NCBI RefSeq assembly: GCF_026162425.1
Contig: NZ_JAOBQJ010000002.1
Span: 1-64,000, forward strand
Length of the DNA stretch: 64,000 bases
Origin: Flexivirga meconopsidis
Lineage (GTDB): Bacteria > Actinomycetota > Actinomycetes > Actinomycetales > Dermatophilaceae
Direction of reading: 5' to 3'
The notes under the pieces were generated by a model. That model was given only the letters and a program-made list of their open reading frames with translations, was not told where the DNA came from and did no database searches. Position numbers and translations under genes: made by a program. This document shows, piece after piece, positions 25,454 through 34,418 of the stretch. Numbering within the stretch: the first letter of the stretch is position 1; the number at the start of each line of letters is the position of its first letter.

Positions 25454-26455
25454 ATGTCCGGGCCTGAATGGTGTCTTGTCGAGACGTTCGGCCTCAAGCC
25501 ACCGACGCTGGTCGGCCTTGGCTCCAGGCCCCGGAGCATGGTGCCGTTGGACAAGTTTTTTGCCCGTAGCCGGACGTCCCTGGCCATGGCGCACAGGGCT
25601 CTCGAGCACGTCACTGCGGCCGCGCAGCCATACGATGTGACCACTTCCGCCGGCCGCCGGTGTCTGGCTCATCCGCTCAGCGCGTACGACGGCCAGGTGA
25701 ACGGCGCCTGGCTATGGCTGGGAGGCCCGGGCGACGCTGGGCCAGCCCTCCCGCATGACATCGCCGGCGCGTGGTATTTCAATCTCAGCAGCTTCGAGGT
25801 AGCCGGATCCGACGAGCTGCTCGATCTGTACCGCCAACCCGTGGAGCAGCGGCGCACCAAGCGAGCCATGGGTGAGGCCTTCACTCGACTTACTGCCGGA
25901 CCGGATGCCTCCGAGGCGTTGGCCAAGATCGTGCAGTCCGAGCCCGGCACCGAACACCAGGCAATCTGGACAGTCGTCTGCGACGACGGCGATCGGCGCG
26001 CAGCCCATTTTTCCTGCCGAGCGTTGCGGCACGATACCCAGGACGGCCCACAGATCGTCCTACACGGCATCACCCACGACATCGGCCCCGCGGACGACGT
26101 CCCGCAGGCACCACACCTCGCTGTCCTTGAGCGTCGAGTTCTGGACGCTGCCGCCGAATCGGGCACTCATCGCGCGATCGTCGATGTCCGCACCGGCCAC
26201 ATCATCCAGTGGGTCGATTCACCGCCCTCGTCGATCGACTGGGCCGTGCCGGGCATCGACATCTTCCATCCAGACGATGCCGAAGTGGTGCACAATCTCA
26301 ACCGCCTGGTCGACGGCGCGGTCACACGGTCGATCCGCCTGCGAGGCACTGATACAGAGTGGGCGGCCGTCAACGTGACCAGTCAACCGATGCTGCTGGA
26401 CAACTCGACGACAGCCGCGCTCTGGACGATCGACGTGAACTCTTCGGGCAGCTAA
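25454..26455 (+). CDS. Soluble protein resembling mycobacterial DUF5593/PAS-like proteins
   Basis: This 333-residue protein starts at ATG 25454 behind GGGGGTG. The opening SGPEWCLVETFGLKPPTLV followed by RSMVPLDKFFARSRTSL resembles a family of mycobacterial GAF/PAS-like DUF5593 proteins, from memory. The C-terminal third (HRAIVDVRTGHIIQWVDSPP through FHPDDAEVVHNLNRLVDG) reads like a PAS domain. There is no membrane segment and no output domain. It probably senses a small molecule or acts through the SDR next door; the assignment to a named family is tentative. It converges with the XRE gene, overlapping its end by four bases. Confidence 0.6.
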   Translation: MSGPEWCLVETFGLKPPTLVGLGSRPRSMVPLDKFFARSRTSLAMAHRALEHVTAAAQPYDVTTSAGRRCLAHPLSAYDGQVNGAWLWLGGPGDAGPALPHDIAGAWYFNLSSFEVAGSDELLDLYRQPVEQRRTKRAMGEAFTRLTAGPDASEALAKIVQSEPGTEHQAIWTVVCDDGDRRAAHFSCRALRHDTQDGPQIVLHGITHDIGPADDVPQAPHLAVLERRVLDAAAESGTHRAIVDVRTGHIIQWVDSPPSSIDWAVPGIDIFHPDDAEVVHNLNRLVDGAVTRSIRLRGTDTEWAAVNVTSQPMLLDNSTTAALWTIDVNSSGS

Positions 26456-26892
26456 ACCCCGCGCCGCCGCCGAGACTCTTCTAGCGCGTCACGTAATACC
26501 TTCAGGCGGACGTCGAGCACACGGGCCAGCGGCGTCAGTTCCGCGTCAGCCGGCATCCTACTGAAGGCCCCTGCCTCCCACCGGATATATGTCGCGGCCG
26601 CCAAGTGCGCGCGACGCGCAGTCTCTCGCGAGCCGTAGCCGGCCTCCAGCCGCAGCAGCCGCAAATCGGCTGGCCCGTCGGCATCCACAAGTAGGTCCGC
26701 AATCCGGACCCCGAGAACCTTCGCGAGCTTGCTGAGGATCGCCGGCGTCGGCGTGGACGTACCCAGCTCCCAGCGGGACACCCGCTCTCCCCCAGCAACG
26801 CCAATCCGGTTAGCCAGCTGATGCTGGGTCAAACCAGCGTTCACCCGGGCGTCACGCAGCGCTTCCGCACGCAATGGTGAATGACCGGACAC
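26452..26892 (-). CDS. XRE-family regulator with two helix-turn-helix domains
   Basis: This 146-residue protein has a first HTH at about residues 8-60 (LRDARVNAGLTQHQLANRIG and VSRWELGTSTPTPAIL) and a second, more diverged one at about 75-125 (LRLEAGYGSRETARRAHLAA, TYIRWEAGAF). Tandem XRE domains of this type are common in actinobacterial mobile elements. It converges on the DUF5593-like gene and diverges from the excisionase gene across 309 bases, where it may bind. Confidence 0.85.
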   Translation of the reverse strand: MSGHSPLRAEALRDARVNAGLTQHQLANRIGVAGGERVSRWELGTSTPTPAILSKLAKVLGVRIADLLVDADGPADLRLLRLEAGYGSRETARRAHLAAATYIRWEAGAFSRMPADAELTPLARVLDVRLKVLRDALEESRRRRGV

Positions 26893-27201
26893 GATGGGAT
26901 CGTATTCGTTTGGTGCGCCCTCGCACGGGTTGGGTCGTCACTCGTTGGTTGGACCGGTGACCGCTGCGCTGGAGCTTCGTCGACATCCGTTGGGCACCGG
27001 CTGAGCAGACTTCGGGTTCTCCGCTGCCAAGTCGTCGCGCTTTCACCTTTGTTCCAGTGACCAGGGGCCGAAGTATTCGGCGCGATGCGAGTAGCCATTG
27101 ACGGTCCACGAGGCCGTCGACCACATGCCCACAAATCTCCATCCTCGCGTGTGACCGCCAGAGGCGCCATCTGTCCTTATGTAACTTGAAAGGAGAACAG
27201 T
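26893..27201. other. Intergenic region between XRE gene and excisionase
   Basis: This 309-base space has no convincing gene. It must contain the divergent promoters of the XRE regulator and the excisionase and is the natural place for XRE operators; I did not find a clear symmetric site. Confidence 0.4.
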
Positions 27202-27396
27202 ATGCCTACCCCCACAACACCCCGCCGCCAGTTCGAGACGCTGTCCGACGCGGCTGAGCGGACCGGCCTGAGCATCCGAACCCTGCGTCGCAGAATCGCC
27301 GCCGGCCAACTGCCCGCCTACCGCAGCGGACCTCGCGTACTTCGCGTTGACCCTGCCGACGTCGATCGGCTCATGGTCCTCATTCCAACGGCGTAA
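27202..27396 (+). CDS. xis: Excisionase-type helix-turn-helix protein
   Basis: This 64-residue MerR-like/HTH_17 protein starts at ATG 27202 behind AAAGGAG. FETLSDAAERTGLSIRTLRR, then RIAAGQLPAYRSGPRVLRV and DPADVDRLMVLI, is the standard layout of actinobacterial excisionases of integrative elements. Normally a tyrosine integrase follows directly on the same strand; here the only integrase sequence is a wreck 4.1 kb further on, with the IetAS pair on the opposite strand in between. Confidence 0.85.
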   Translation: MPTPTTPRRQFETLSDAAERTGLSIRTLRRRIAAGQLPAYRSGPRVLRVDPADVDRLMVLIPTA

Positions 27397-27796
27397 CACC
27401 TCATATGACTCGCGCACAAGACAACCTGATGGTCGCGTTGCCGTGGTCCTCGTCGACGATCGAGTCGACATCTTGGTGGACAGACTGCCGGCCCGTCCCC
27501 GTAGCCTCAGTTCGATCGTCCGGCAGATCGCGGCCGGGATGACGTGCGCTGTCCTCCACTGCAGAAATGACACGAACGGTTCGTCGCCGACTACGGTCCG
27601 AGATCTGAACGAACCGTGCAACAACGTTCCGCAGACCTGGTCAAGACCTGGTCAGTGGTTCGGCATGGCTGTGACTCCTAAGGACGACCACCATCGTCCG
27701 AAAGTTGCTGCCTACCGCCCAGAAAGGGCGTCCCCCACCGCCGGGTAACGGTCGTCCTTCTTCTAGTCCCCGTCGTCGCCGGCTGACGATCTTGCG
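27397..27796. other. Region without a recognisable gene between xis and ietS
   Basis: This 400-base stretch sits where an integrase gene would start in an intact xis-int module. No frame shows integrase motifs. A 10-base inverted pair, AAGGACGACC at 27680-27689 and GGTCGTCCTT at 27750-27759, lies near the end of ietS. This may be a scar of the event that placed the defence genes here. Confidence 0.4.
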
Positions 27797-30358
27797 TTAG
27801 GTGGTGATCTCGATAGATGGCTCGACCTGCTGGTAGACGGGGGTCCACAGGTCGACGTCGACCTCGGGTGATTCGATGCTGACGATGAGGGAGTAGTCGA
27901 CGCCCTGATCACTTTGGTCGTCCTTCGCGCGGTTCTTCCACCAGCCTGCGACCGGATAGACCGCGATGGCTCCCTTGCTGGCAAGGGCGGCGGCAGTACC
28001 GGACCAGATGTCGGTATGGAGCGAGCCTGCAGCCTGCTGCTGGTTAGTGCCGAACAGCCACCCTGGTTCGGTGTCGCGGCTCGGCGGCTTCTCGCCGTCG
28101 ATGCGGGCGCGAGTGTTAATACGTTGCCGAAACGAGTCCACACTTTCCTCGGGTCGCCGGGTCGCGAACCGAAGTCCATGAGAAGGATAGATGTAGCGGC
28201 CGGTCCATCCGCGGCTGGAGGGGTTCGGCTCCACGAAGTACGAGAGAGTCACGCGCATCCGAACCCTCGCGGCGCCGAGAGCCTCGAGCTGGGGAATTGG
28301 CCACGGCAGCTCATGGAGATTCATCTCACGAGTCTTGCCCGCGTTACTCGCACCCTCACGCTGGTACGGGTGAATGCGCGCTTCGGCGACGAGAGTGAGT
28401 GCGTCGGTGGCGCTGTAGAGGGCTCGGCCCGAGTCAGGCACGCCCATCCCGTAGCGCCGCAACAGCGCGGTGAGCGCGGTTTTGCTCGATTCGGCGTCGA
28501 AGCGGGCGCGCATGGGATCGGTCCACTCGGCCGAGTGGACGATCAGCGCCCGCACGGTTTCGGGGCGCAGGCCAGGATAGGCGGCGTAGATGTCGGCGGC
28601 GATCGCAGCGACGGAGGCGGTGGCTGCGGAGGTATCGCGGGTTGTCGTGAAGAAGCCTTCGCCGAGTGTGCGGAAGCGCGTGGTCAAGCGCGCGAGATTA
28701 GGTGGGGTGTCCACGTCGGTCTTGTCCGGTGAGGCGGCGACGTTTCCGCCGTCGGCGACAACGTCGGGTTTGAACGGCCACTTTTTGCGATCGAACACGA
28801 CCGAAGTACGGCTGACCGGGGAGAGTTCGCCGCGAGGGGCGATGGGGTGGTAGCCAGCGAAACCGGCAGCTGCCCCAGACATGTCGTCGTGGGAGGCGTA
28901 TGCGCCGACGGTCAGTGCGTTCCAAGACTGGGAGGGGTCTTCAACGGGCTCAAGGTCACTGCGGCTGAGGTGGTCGTCGGTGCCGAGGACGTCGCGGATG
29001 TTGCCCGCGGAGATGATGAATAGTCTCGGTCGTCTGGGTTCATCGCGATCGAGGTAGGTGAATTTGGGGTCGGCGTCGTCGATGGCGCGGCCGAATGCTA
29101 ACGCGTCGATCGATGCGGACCAGGAGGTCGGCTTGCCCGCTTCGGGAGCAGGAGCCGCCCTTGAATCTTCTTGCCTGGTGGCGGGTCTCGAACGTTGCGC
29201 GGTGACGGCGAGCATGAAGACCCGCGGACGATCCACGGCCTGAATCTCGGGCTGATCGACTGCGCGAGCGGTGATGGCGCCGTACAGGTCCCGATCGTTG
29301 TCTCCTCGGTCGGGCAGGAATTTCACGGATTCGAGGCGGTGACGGAGCTCGAGCGGGTTGATGTCGAGCACGGCGCCGTGGAGGTCGCCGTAGAGAGCGA
29401 GTCCCGCCATTTCGGTCCCGTGCCCATACACGGGCGGCAGTTGCCAGAGCGGATCCGCAACGTGGAGGTCTGGGGCGGCGATCGAGTCGGTCAGCAGCGG
29501 ATGTCCGTCTTGCACACCCGTGTCCAGGATGCACACGGTGGGGGCGCTGGCTGATGCGGGACGAAGCCGTTGACGGAGCTCGTCGACCCATTCGGCCTGC
29601 TCCGCGGCGGGCAGTTCGGTGAGGAAGCTTGCGACGTCGTGAGGCTGCCGCAGTTCGGCGATGTCGTCGAGTGAGTGGAAGGCCTCGGCGAGCTGGTCCG
29701 CCGTGGCGTTCAGCAGCACGACGGTTCGTTCACCGAATCCGAGGTAATGGTCGCTGGTGCGGAGGCCTTGCGCGGTGACGAACTCAGTGAACCGGCTCAG
29801 CTCGTTGCCGTCGCGTTGGCGCAGCCACACCTCCCACCATCTGGTATCTGACGAGTCAGTGGGGTAGGTCGCGTCAGAGTCGGTCCAGAGTTCCCGAATC
29901 GTGGCTCGGCGGATGGACTGGATTCCATCGACCAGGTTTGCGTTGCGTACCTTGTCCTCGCCGGATGACTCGAGGTATTGGGTCAGCCGCTTGAGGAAAT
30001 ATTCCTTCTTACCGTCCGGGATGTAAACAGTCGCGACCTGGACGGCGCCGTCTACAGAATCGGCCTCCCGGACTGCGACGAGCTCGGGCTGCTCGCCGGA
30101 GCGCTGCACATCTAGACTCTCCAGGGCCAGTTCGAGGCCGGGAAACGAGACGAACGAGATATAGGTCCCTGAGACCTCTGGCGCGTCGACCGGAGCCGCT
30201 AGCGAAGCCTCATACTGCTGGACAAGGGCTGAGCCGTGTTGACCTCGATCCTGCGAGAACCCTGAACCGTCGGTGCCTCCTCCGCCCGTGGGAATAGTGA
30301 AGGGTTCCGAGCTCGGCAACGCGGGCACGACGATGTGTGGACGATCACGTGCAGCCAT
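27797..30358 (-). CDS. ietS: Subtilisin-like serine protease, IetS-type defence protein
   Basis: This 853-residue S8-family protease starts at ATG 30358, five bases after the ATPase stop codon. After about 265 N-terminal residues come the catalytic Asp in TVCILDTGVQDGHPLLTD, the His in PVYGHGTEMAGLALYGD and the Ser in TTTRDTSAATASVAAIAADI, all intact. There is no signal peptide, so it acts in the cytoplasm. The combination of a cytoplasmic subtilase with a dedicated AAA ATPase matches IetAS, a two-gene anti-phage system described from defence-island mining. Mechanistic details of IetAS are not settled; the symbol rests on architecture and gene order, not a database hit. Confidence 0.82.
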   Translation of the reverse strand: MAARDRPHIVVPALPSSEPFTIPTGGGGTDGSGFSQDRGQHGSALVQQYEASLAAPVDAPEVSGTYISFVSFPGLELALESLDVQRSGEQPELVAVREADSVDGAVQVATVYIPDGKKEYFLKRLTQYLESSGEDKVRNANLVDGIQSIRRATIRELWTDSDATYPTDSSDTRWWEVWLRQRDGNELSRFTEFVTAQGLRTSDHYLGFGERTVVLLNATADQLAEAFHSLDDIAELRQPHDVASFLTELPAAEQAEWVDELRQRLRPASASAPTVCILDTGVQDGHPLLTDSIAAPDLHVADPLWQLPPVYGHGTEMAGLALYGDLHGAVLDINPLELRHRLESVKFLPDRGDNDRDLYGAITARAVDQPEIQAVDRPRVFMLAVTAQRSRPATRQEDSRAAPAPEAGKPTSWSASIDALAFGRAIDDADPKFTYLDRDEPRRPRLFIISAGNIRDVLGTDDHLSRSDLEPVEDPSQSWNALTVGAYASHDDMSGAAAGFAGYHPIAPRGELSPVSRTSVVFDRKKWPFKPDVVADGGNVAASPDKTDVDTPPNLARLTTRFRTLGEGFFTTTRDTSAATASVAAIAADIYAAYPGLRPETVRALIVHSAEWTDPMRARFDAESSKTALTALLRRYGMGVPDSGRALYSATDALTLVAEARIHPYQREGASNAGKTREMNLHELPWPIPQLEALGAARVRMRVTLSYFVEPNPSSRGWTGRYIYPSHGLRFATRRPEESVDSFRQRINTRARIDGEKPPSRDTEPGWLFGTNQQQAAGSLHTDIWSGTAAALASKGAIAVYPVAGWWKNRAKDDQSDQGVDYSLIVSIESPEVDVDLWTPVYQQVEPSIEITT

Positions 30359-30363
30359 GCCAC

Positions 30364-31362
30364 TTATACGCTCTCGTCACGCTGACCAGTGAGACGCGGC
30401 CGCTCCTCAAGGGCCGCAACCAGATCATCGGTGAGGATCCTTGTTCGACCGGCGAGGACACTGCGTTTTGCGGCGTTCTCTGCGGCGGTCGCGATCTCGG
30501 CATGGCTGAGGCCGCGGGCAGCTACGACTGCGCGCGGCCAGCTCAGGTTGCTGATGTGAAATATCGCCAGCCGGTTCTTGATAACGGCTTGGGCGCTCGC
30601 GTCGTCGGGGAGCACGAAATTCATGACCGTGTCGAATCGCCGATACAGCGCGTTGTCCAACAGTTGCGGATGATTCGTGGCCGCGACAATCACGCTCTCC
30701 GAGGCGTCCTCTTCCAGGAACTGAAGAAACGAATTCAGGACTCGACGGATCTCACCGACGTCGTTCGCTGCAGCGCGGTCGCCAGCGAGCGCGTCTACTT
30801 CGTCGAACAGATAGACCCCCCGCGTCTCGACGAGTGCATCGAAGATCAGCCGAAGCTTCGCCGCGGTCTCCCCCATGAACTTGGTGATAATCGTGTCCAA
30901 GCGAATCGCGAACAAAGGCAGTCCCAGCTCACCGGCCAGCACACGCGCAGTCGAGGTCTTACCAGTACCGGGCGGCCCAATCAGCAGCAGCCGCCGAGCG
31001 GGACGAAGTCCGTGATGAGCGAGCGTGTCCCGCTGATGTTGTTCGAGCAGGACCTGCCTCAGACGTGCACCCAGATCGTCAGACAGGACAAGGTCGCCCA
31101 GGCGCGCGTCCGGGTAGCTGACGGTCAGCAGTGAACTCAATTCGCCACGAGGCTGGGTAACGGGCACGACGGCCGCGACACGTGACGACGCCGAGGTTCG
31201 CTTGCGCAGGTCGTCTACGAGGTCGCGGAGGTCCCGGGCGAACTTCGACTGTCCTGAGCGTGCGGCTTTCGCGGCGACTTGCATGGCGATCGCGTAGAAC
31301 TGAGGGTCGTCACCATCTGCATGGCTTTTTACGAGCGCCTTGAGCTGATCGTTCGTTGCCAT
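30364..31362 (-). CDS. ietA: AAA+ ATPase, IetA-type defence protein
   Basis: This 332-residue protein starts at ATG 31362 behind AAGGAGGT. The N-terminal 90 residues are helical (DQLKALVKSHADGDDPQFYA). The AAA module has Walker A RRLLLIGPPGTGKTSTARVL, Walker B GVYLFDEVDALAGD, sensor 1 VIVAATNHPQLLD and an arginine finger in ALYRRFDTVM. It is the first gene of the two-gene minus-strand unit and should use ATP to control or feed the protease downstream. Such ATPases with one AAA module usually assemble as hexamers. Confidence 0.84.
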   Translation of the reverse strand: MATNDQLKALVKSHADGDDPQFYAIAMQVAAKAARSGQSKFARDLRDLVDDLRKRTSASSRVAAVVPVTQPRGELSSLLTVSYPDARLGDLVLSDDLGARLRQVLLEQHQRDTLAHHGLRPARRLLLIGPPGTGKTSTARVLAGELGLPLFAIRLDTIITKFMGETAAKLRLIFDALVETRGVYLFDEVDALAGDRAAANDVGEIRRVLNSFLQFLEEDASESVIVAATNHPQLLDNALYRRFDTVMNFVLPDDASAQAVIKNRLAIFHISNLSWPRAVVAARGLSHAEIATAAENAAKRSVLAGRTRILTDDLVAALEERPRLTGQRDESV

Positions 31363-31529
31363 GGCCTGACCTCCTTCGGCGGACGAGTCTGATCCTGACC
31401 CGGGTATGGCAGGCTGTCCACGCAGTCTAGCCATCGTCACCCACCTCATCGGGCAACCCGATACACGCACCGTGTCGGCACGCGTTCAGGATTACCCAGC
31501 ATCTCCGATTCGCGTGTGCCGGGCGCCTC

Positions 31530-31805
31530 ATCCTTCTGCCGCAGTCCGGGCAAACCCTTCGACCGCCGCGACGTCTACCGGATGGTCACCCGCATCGCCA
31601 AAGCCGCCGCGATCCCGCGGCAGCCCGCACTCGCTTCGCCATGCGGCGATCACCAACGCCCTGGAGGCCGGCGGTCCCGTTACGAGACGCACAAATCCTG
31701 GCATGGCACGCCGACCCGCGCACCACCGAACACTACGACCGAGCCCGCGGCAACCTCGACCGCCACGGCGTCCACTTCCTCACCGCCTACGTCGCCGGCG
31801 TCTGA
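31530..31805 (+). pseudogene. C-terminal remnant of a tyrosine integrase with two frameshifts
   Basis: Three frames together spell the end of an actinobacterial site-specific integrase: GKPFDRRDVYRMVTRIAKAA, then SPHSLRHAAITNALEAG with the catalytic R-H-x-x-R region, then VPLRDAQILAWHADPRTTEH, YDRARGNLDRHGVHFLTAYV and a stop at 31803-31805, with the catalytic His and Tyr. The shifts lie near 31620 and 31672, and everything upstream of the C-terminal third is missing. The orientation matches the excisionase at 27202. This integrase cannot excise the island. Confidence 0.85.
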
Positions 31806-32336
31806 ACACCAATGTCGTCAATGCCGATTCCGCCCGCCTAGACGCGATAAATCCCACCTCAGATTGAGGTCGATCACGAGCCGCCAAGTAGAAGTTTGAA
31901 CGCCCTTCTTGTGGATAACCTACGGAAAGAGGGACTCCCGTGGCGCAGGGCGGGAGCGTTTACGGCCGTCGCGGTCCAATGGCGGCAGTCCGCACATCTA
32001 GGGCGACGAGTCTCGGAGTCTGAACAAGATGTGGCAATTGGCCTGGCCCAACTGCGGATAACTACATCGCTGTGGTTCAGGGGCCGAATCGGGACGAAGT
32101 TGTCGGTCGTCGCCGGTACTCTATAGAGGAGGTCAAAAGCGATCTCAGCCAGACAGCACGAAGGCCCTGAGCCAGAGCGATGTCTGATCTCAGGACCTGC
32201 GCGGTGATACTTGGTCGTTCGCCAGCATAGGTCGGGAGTGGCGTCTTCGGAAGAAGAACCGCGTTCCTGTCTCGGAGATCACATCTTCCGGCGCCCGAGG
32301 TCCTCGTCGTCCGATGACGAACCCAGGAGGACGACC
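31806..32336. other. Intergenic region upstream of the CBASS operon
   Basis: No recognisable gene is present in these 531 bases; short frames such as 31896-32126 show no family features. The region contains a promoter candidate at 32100-32127 and is visibly less GC-rich than its surroundings in the 31.8-32.2 kb part. Confidence 0.4.
32100..32127 (+). promoter_or_regulatory. Candidate promoter of the CBASS operon
   Basis: TTGTCG at 32100-32105 and TATAGA at 32122-32127, spaced by 16 bases, form a good housekeeping-type promoter on the plus strand. It would leave a 5' leader of about 200 bases before the capV start at 32337. Confidence 0.5.
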
Positions 32337-33377
32337 GTGTCCAATGACCCCGATCATCCCAGTGCGCAGTCGCCATCGCCGCCGGGTCCCGAGCTCTTCC
32401 AGGTGCTTGCACTCGACGGTGGCGGCGCGAAGGCGCTCTTTACCGCCCACGTGCTCGCGAGCCTCGAAGCTGACTTGGGCGTGCGCATCGCCGACCATTT
32501 CGACCTGATCGCCGGGACCTCGGCCGGCGGGATACTCGCGCTTGGTCTAGGAGCCGGGTTGACTCCCGCCGAAATCGTCGAGCAATACACCGACCGGGTC
32601 GAACAGGTCTTCCCTCGCTCACGTCGAGCGCCGTGGCGCTTTGGGTCGCACGCGATCGGGCCGGCCTACTCCAGCTCGGTCTTGCGCGAGGCTCTCACTG
32701 AGGTATTCGGAGCACAGCTGCTGGGTCAGAGCACAAAGCGACTCATCATTCCGTCGTGGGATGTGCAGCGCGCCGAGGTGCGCATCTTCAAGACGCCCCA
32801 CCACCCGCGTTTGTGCCGCGACGGGAGGATCTCGATGGTCGACGTGGCGATGGCGACAACAGCGGCCCCGACGTTCTTCGAGGCCGCTCATGTCGACGGG
32901 CGGCGACTCGTCGACGGCGGGGTCTGGGCCAACAATCCCTCGGTCGTCGCTGTCGGCGAGGCCGTGAGCATGCTCGACGTCAGCCTGGAAGCCATCCGGG
33001 TGTTGAACGTCGGCACCGTCGACCAGCGGGCCAAGCACGCTGAGCATCTCGACACCGGTGGCTGGATCAACTGGGCCAAGCCCGCCGCCAACTTCATGGT
33101 CACCGCTGCTACTCGCGGGGCTCAGGGCACTGCCGCACATCTCGTCGGCAAGGACGACTTCGTTCGGTTCGACGCCTTGGTTCCCGGCAACGTCTTCACG
33201 CTCGATCGGGCCAGTCCAAAGTCATTGGCCGGCCTGGCTGCCGGCCAGAGCCGGCTCCTGAGTCCCTTATTCACCGAGCGGTTCGCCGCGCACACGGCGA
33301 CCCGCTATATCCCCAATCCTCTGCCCGGCACCGATGACGAGCCCGGCACCCCGACGACCCCCGGAGGCGCATCGTGA
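32337..33377 (+). CDS. capV: Patatin-like phospholipase, CBASS effector
   Basis: This 346-residue protein starts at GTG 32337, six bases after AGGAGG. It has the oxyanion-hole motif LDGGGAKALFTAHVL (about residues 27-41), the nucleophile elbow GTSAGG (Ser62) and the catalytic Asp in LVDGGVWANNPS (about residue 193), so the patatin Ser-Asp dyad is complete. In CBASS, CapV is switched on by the cyclic nucleotide made by the partner CD-NTase and degrades membrane phospholipids to kill infected cells. It is the first gene of a four-gene operon; its stop codon overlaps the next start (GTGA). The C-terminal tail is Pro/Gly/Thr rich. Confidence 0.88.
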   Translation: MSNDPDHPSAQSPSPPGPELFQVLALDGGGAKALFTAHVLASLEADLGVRIADHFDLIAGTSAGGILALGLGAGLTPAEIVEQYTDRVEQVFPRSRRAPWRFGSHAIGPAYSSSVLREALTEVFGAQLLGQSTKRLIIPSWDVQRAEVRIFKTPHHPRLCRDGRISMVDVAMATTAAPTFFEAAHVDGRRLVDGGVWANNPSVVAVGEAVSMLDVSLEAIRVLNVGTVDQRAKHAEHLDTGGWINWAKPAANFMVTAATRGAQGTAAHLVGKDDFVRFDALVPGNVFTLDRASPKSLAGLAAGQSRLLSPLFTERFAAHTATRYIPNPLPGTDDEPGTPTTPGGAS

Positions 33378-34402
33378 AGCACACCGACTACTTCAAGAAC
33401 TTCCTCGACAACACCGTCAACCTGCCCCAGTGGAAGGTCGATCTGCTCAGCAGCCGGGTCGACTCGATCTACCAGTGCCTGAAGGACGACCAAGAACTCA
33501 AGCCCCTGATCAAGAAGAAGATCCCCCAGGGCTCCTGGCCGCAGCGGACGATCATCAAGCCGGTCAACGGCAACGCCTTCGACGGCGACTTCATGATCCA
33601 GATGGTCGAGGACCCTGACTGGGCCGACGACCTCAAGAAGTACGGCAACGCGATCTACAACGTCCTCCACAAGACCTCGCCCTACAAGGGCATGCCACAC
33701 GGACGAAAGTGCCGATGCGTCTACGTTAACTACGCCGAGAACGCGATGCACGTCGACATCGTCCCGTTCGTGCTGCGCGCGGACGGGACGCAGTGGATCA
33801 TCAACCGCGACGACAACAAGTGGGAGCGCACCGACACCGACGGCTTCACCGAGTGGATGAAGACCAAGGACGCCATCGCCAACAAGCGCTTGCGTGAGGT
33901 CATTCGGATCATGAAGTTCTTGCGCGACCACAAGAACTCCTGGACGGGCACGAAGTCCATCCTGGTCACGACGCTGCTCGGCGAGCGGGTCGAGTCGTGG
34001 CGGAAAGTGCTCGACAATGGCTACTACGGCGACCTGCCGACAGCGCTGCTCCACATCGTCTCCGACCTCGATGAGTGGCTCCAAGATCGCCCTACCAAGC
34101 CGACCATCATGGATCCATCCGGCTCCGGCACCTCCTTCGACCACCGCTGGACCCAGGAAACCTACGCCCACTTCCGGAACCGCATCCACGCCCACGCCGC
34201 CGAGATCAAGGCCGCCTACGACGAGGAGGACTTCGACGAGAGCGTGAAGAAGTGGCAGACACTGTTCGGCGAAGGCTTCAAGGCCCCCAAAGGCTCCGGC
34301 TCGTCGTCTGGCTCCTCGGGATCGACCAAGTTCAGCAGCGTCTCCAGCGCCGGGGCTGCGGTGTCGGCGTCGACGGTGAAGCACTCCGGTCGCGCCGGGT
34401 GA
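33374..34402 (+). CDS. CD-NTase (CBASS cyclic oligonucleotide synthase)
   Basis: This 342-residue nucleotidyltransferase has the GS motif in PQGSWPQRTII (residues 53-54), the paired acidic residues in FDGDFMIQM (Asp70, Asp72) and the third in MHVDIVPFV (Asp128), so the active site appears intact. The helical C-terminal half (LREVIRIMKFLRDHKNSW and on) is typical of the family. It ends in a Ser/Gly-rich tail; in type II systems the C-terminus of the CD-NTase is what Cap2 attaches to a target. The product nucleotide cannot be read from the sequence, and the clade is not assigned. It overlaps capV by four bases; cap2 follows after 16 bases. Confidence 0.88.
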   Translation: MKHTDYFKNFLDNTVNLPQWKVDLLSSRVDSIYQCLKDDQELKPLIKKKIPQGSWPQRTIIKPVNGNAFDGDFMIQMVEDPDWADDLKKYGNAIYNVLHKTSPYKGMPHGRKCRCVYVNYAENAMHVDIVPFVLRADGTQWIINRDDNKWERTDTDGFTEWMKTKDAIANKRLREVIRIMKFLRDHKNSWTGTKSILVTTLLGERVESWRKVLDNGYYGDLPTALLHIVSDLDEWLQDRPTKPTIMDPSGSGTSFDHRWTQETYAHFRNRIHAHAAEIKAAYDEEDFDESVKKWQTLFGEGFKAPKGSGSSSGSSGSTKFSSVSSAGAAVSASTVKHSGRAG

Positions 34403-34418
34403 TTGCGTGGAGTGCGGC

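Noticed and set aside
27347-27748. Plus-strand open frame of 133 codons after the excisionase as a start of the integrase
   Set aside because: No integrase motif and no continuity with the integrase remnant; most of its start overlaps the excisionase in another frame.
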